Positions 6,273 to 7,833 of a DNA stretch of 7,833 nt are shown piece by piece; position 1 is the stretch's first letter, and the number at the start of each line of letters is the position of its first letter. Below the pieces are notes generated by a model. That model saw only the letters and a list, made by a program, of their open reading frames with translations, ran no database searches and was not told the DNA's origin. A program made the translations under genes and the position numbers. Origin of the DNA: Planctomycetota bacterium (lineage in GTDB: Bacteria; Planctomycetota; MHYJ01; JACPRB01); the NCBI GenBank assembly GCA_016200125.1, contig JACQFK010000568.1, positions 1 through 7,833 of the forward strand, in the 5' to 3' direction.

Positions 6273-6377
6273 GGAGCGGTTCCTTGAAAAGGGGCTCTTC
6301 GGAGATCCGCCTCTACTACGCGACGCGACCGCCCCGAATCTCTGTAACGATCTGGATTTCGCCCGTTAGAGGCTTGG
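6273..6377. promoter_or_regulatory. Divergent intergenic spacer between oxidoreductase and beta-propeller genes
   Basis: This 105-nt spacer must hold the 5' signals for both divergent genes. On the + strand, AGAGG at 6368-6372 is a plausible Shine-Dalgarno, 5 nt before ATG 6378 or 8 nt before ATG 6381. No convincing paired -35 and -10 boxes were found in either direction. The part at 6331-6370 is less GC-rich than its surroundings. No operator-like palindrome was recognised beyond the short hairpin beside the - strand start. Confidence 0.45.
6281..6285 (-). promoter_or_regulatory. Shine-Dalgarno of the oxidoreductase gene
   Basis: On the - strand the sequence reads AAGGA followed by 8 nt and then ATG. 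This supports the start at 6272 and contrasts with the FmdB gene, which has no such site. The site lies in a small CCTT-GAA-AAGG hairpin (6282-6292) that could partly mask it. Confidence 0.6.
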
Positions 6378-7661
6378 ATGATGCGCAAGACGCTGGCGGC
6401 GACGGGATGGACCCTGCTGCTCTTCACGGTTGCGGGCGCCGACGACTGGACGCAGTTCCGCGGGCCCGGACGGGATGCCGTCTTGAGCGAAAAGGGGCTC
6501 CTGGAGAACTTCCCGGCGGAGGGGCTGAAGATCCGCTGGCGCGTCCCCGCGGGCGGAGGCTTCTCCAGTCCGGTGATCGCCCAGGGCCGGGTCTATCTGC
6601 ACGACTCGACCTCCCAGCCGCCCAAGGCCGGGGAGCGCCTCCGCTGCTTCGACGAGAAGACGGGAGCCCTTCTCTGGACCCACTCGTATCAAGTGAACTA
6701 CGACGAAAACTGGGTCCTGCCCAAGATGCTGGACGGCCCGCGGGCGACGCCGGTCGTCAACGGCGGCAGGCTCTACTCGGCGGGCGCCGACGGCGACCTT
6801 CTCTGCGTCGATGCGGTCCGCGGCACGGAGATCTGGAGAAGGACGCTCGCCCAGGACTATGTCCTCGACAGCAACCGGACTTGCACCCCTTCGCCCTTGA
6901 TCGAAGGAAACCTGCTGATCCAGGTCCTGGGCGGCAAGCCGGAGGCCTGCGTGGTCGCCTTCGACAAGGACAGCGGCAAGGAAGTCTGGAGGGCGCTGGG
7001 CGATCGCTGGACCTACAGTTCGCCGATCGTGATCGAGGCCGGAGGGAAGCGGCAGCTGATCGTCTGGACCGCGCAGGCGGTGACGTCCCTGGATCCCCGG
7101 ACCGGGAAGACATTCTGGCGGGAGCTCGCGGATCTGGAGAACGGACCGAGCATCGTGGCCACCCCGGTAGTGCAGGGGAATCTGCTCCTCGTCAGCGGCA
7201 TGATGTTCCGCCTCGATCCCGACAAGCCGGCCGCGACGCTGATCTGGCCCGAGTCGAAGGCGCCGGCCAAGCGGGTCTGGAGCGGCACGTCCACGCCGCT
7301 GCTCCGCGGGGATCACGTCTACGCGGAGCGATCCAGCGGGATGCTGGTCTGCCTGGACGCCCGCAGCGGCGAGGTCGTCTGGAGGAGCGACCAAGCGACC
7401 GCCGTGAAGAACGGCGCGACCCTTCACTTCTATCCCAACGGGGATTCGGTCTGGATGTTCAGCGACCAGGGCATCCTGATCCGGGCGCAACTCACGCCGC
7501 AAGGCTATTGCGAGAAGAGCCGGACGCTCGTGCTCGAACCGTCCTATCTCTTCGGCGGCCGCAAGGTCGTCTGGACCCCGCCGTCGTTCGCGAACCGCCA
7601 CCTCTTCGCCCGCAACGAGCAGGAGATGGTCTGCGCCTCCCTGGAGGCCGCGCCGGAGTAG
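6378..7661 (+). CDS. Secreted PQQ-type beta-propeller repeat protein
   Basis: This 427-residue protein opens with a Sec signal peptide (MMRKTLAATGWTLLLFTVAGA), with probable cleavage after A21 to give DDWTQFRGPGRD. That mature start is very common in planctomycete beta-propeller proteins. Propeller blades of the PQQ/BamB type are visible, each with an Asp, a Thr/Ser/Arg-Gly turn and a Trp: CFDEKTGALLW (90-100), CVDAVRGTEIW (143-153), AFDKDSGKEVW (194-204), SLDPRTGKTFW (237-247) and CLDARSGEVVW (325-335). The propeller fills the protein and no separate enzyme domain is seen, so binding or scaffolding outside the cytoplasm is more likely than dehydrogenase activity. Two start codons are adjacent (6378, 6381); the second has better spacing from AGAGG. 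The TAG stop overlaps a TAGAAT box for the next gene. It is shorter than a complete quinoprotein dehydrogenase. Confidence 0.9.
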   Translation: MMRKTLAATGWTLLLFTVAGADDWTQFRGPGRDAVLSEKGLLENFPAEGLKIRWRVPAGGGFSSPVIAQGRVYLHDSTSQPPKAGERLRCFDEKTGALLWTHSYQVNYDENWVLPKMLDGPRATPVVNGGRLYSAGADGDLLCVDAVRGTEIWRRTLAQDYVLDSNRTCTPSPLIEGNLLIQVLGGKPEACVVAFDKDSGKEVWRALGDRWTYSSPIVIEAGGKRQLIVWTAQAVTSLDPRTGKTFWRELADLENGPSIVATPVVQGNLLLVSGMMFRLDPDKPAATLIWPESKAPAKRVWSGTSTPLLRGDHVYAERSSGMLVCLDARSGEVVWRSDQATAVKNGATLHFYPNGDSVWMFSDQGILIRAQLTPQGYCEKSRTLVLEPSYLFGGRKVVWTPPSFANRHLFARNEQEMVCASLEAAPE

Positions 7662-7664
7662 AAT
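7659..7664 (+). promoter_or_regulatory. Possible -10 box (TAGAAT) for the 7673 gene
   Basis: TAGAAT sits 8 nt before the ATG at 7673, the same sequence and spacing as at 956-961 before the FmdB gene. Its first three bases are the stop codon of the beta-propeller gene. No -35-like hexamer is seen 16-18 nt upstream, so support is weaker than for the first site. An AGG at 7666-7668 only 4 nt before the ATG could be a poor Shine-Dalgarno instead. Confidence 0.35.
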
Positions 7665-7672
7665 TAGGCTGG

Positions 7673-7833
7673 ATGGCAGCCCTCACCTGTCCCTCCTGCG
7701 GGACCAAGTACGCCGATCATTTCCCCCGCTGCATCAAGTGCAATGCCCAGAGACCTGAGGGCTCCGCCACCGGGGTCCGGTCGGCCGCCCTCCCCGCGCC
7801 GCCGCCTCCCCCTCCCGCGGAGCTCCGTCCCCC
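7673..7833 (+). CDS. Zinc-ribbon protein with Pro-rich linker (3' end beyond window)
   Basis: ATG 7673 opens a frame with no stop to the window end, giving 53 complete codons. Residues 6-23 form a zinc ribbon: C6-x2-C9 in CPSCGTKYADHF and C20-x2-C23 in RCIKCN. Residues 24-53 turn into a Ser/Ala/Pro-rich segment with a run of six prolines, typical of a linker to a membrane segment or second domain that is not visible here. Many bacteria have proteins with an N-terminal zinc ribbon, a disordered linker and a transmembrane region, but which kind this is cannot be told. It starts 11 nt after the beta-propeller stop on the same strand. The call rests on the clean Cys pattern and sensible codon use. 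Confidence 0.72.
   Translation, partial: MAALTCPSCGTKYADHFPRCIKCNAQRPEGSATGVRSAALPAPPPPPPAELRP

Noticed and set aside
4551..6287. 578-codon open frame on the + strand across the oxidoreductase
   Set aside because: It overlaps the 3566 gene in another frame and runs antisense through the clear Gfo/Idh/MocA gene. Its composition is Arg-rich and it has no domain.
6282..6292. CCTT-GAA-AAGG hairpin as a transcription terminator
   Set aside because: The stem has only 4 bp, has no T-run, and lies at a gene start rather than a gene end.

Overview
The window is very GC-rich bacterial DNA, and the gene content points to Planctomycetota or a close relative. Three things suggest this: a secreted beta-propeller whose mature N-terminus reads DWTQFRGP, a Tat-exported Gfo/Idh/MocA oxidoreductase with the KRREFLAG leader, and a long hypothetical protein with a tail of the HGAYPATLD...DPFTGKPYLY type. 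This is recognition of family habits, not a database result. No tRNA, rRNA, CRISPR array or insertion sequence was seen.

Layout. (1) Positions 1-914 hold an iron-sulfur pair on the + strand: the 3' part of a gene with a Lys/Pro/Ala linker and a single-cluster [4Fe-4S] ferredoxin domain, then after a 2-nt gap a 177-residue ferredoxin with four Cys motifs. (2) Positions 933-3537 look like a second + strand operon. A sigma70-like promoter (TTGAAA, 17 nt, TAGAAT) ends only 8 nt before the ATG of an FmdB-type zinc-ribbon gene, so the message is probably leaderless. A shortened YyaL/DUF255-type thioredoxin-fold protein (TTG start) follows, then an approximately 8-helix membrane protein whose GTG start overlaps the preceding stop (GTGA). 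(3) Positions 3566-4972 hold a hypothetical membrane-anchored protein interrupted by an in-frame TAG at 4712-4714. The remaining 85 codons continue in the same frame and look like the missing C-terminal, pseudopilin-like tail. (4) Positions 4977-6272 on the - strand encode the Gfo/Idh/MocA oxidoreductase, convergent with region 3 (4 nt between stops). (5) A 105-nt divergent spacer separates it from a secreted PQQ-type beta-propeller protein on the + strand (6378-7661). (6) A zinc-ribbon protein starts at 7673 and runs off the window. Its ATG also lies 8 nt after a TAGAAT.

How the genes may work together. The iron-sulfur pair should carry electrons in a larger complex that begins upstream. The FmdB / DUF255 / membrane-protein set is tightly packed and probably co-expressed; its job is unknown. 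The oxidoreductase and beta-propeller are exported proteins of a kind that planctomycetes carry in many copies, often near carbohydrate-degradation genes. The strongest unexplained points are the leaderless promoter, the loss of the CxxC redox pair in the DUF255 protein, and the in-frame amber codon.
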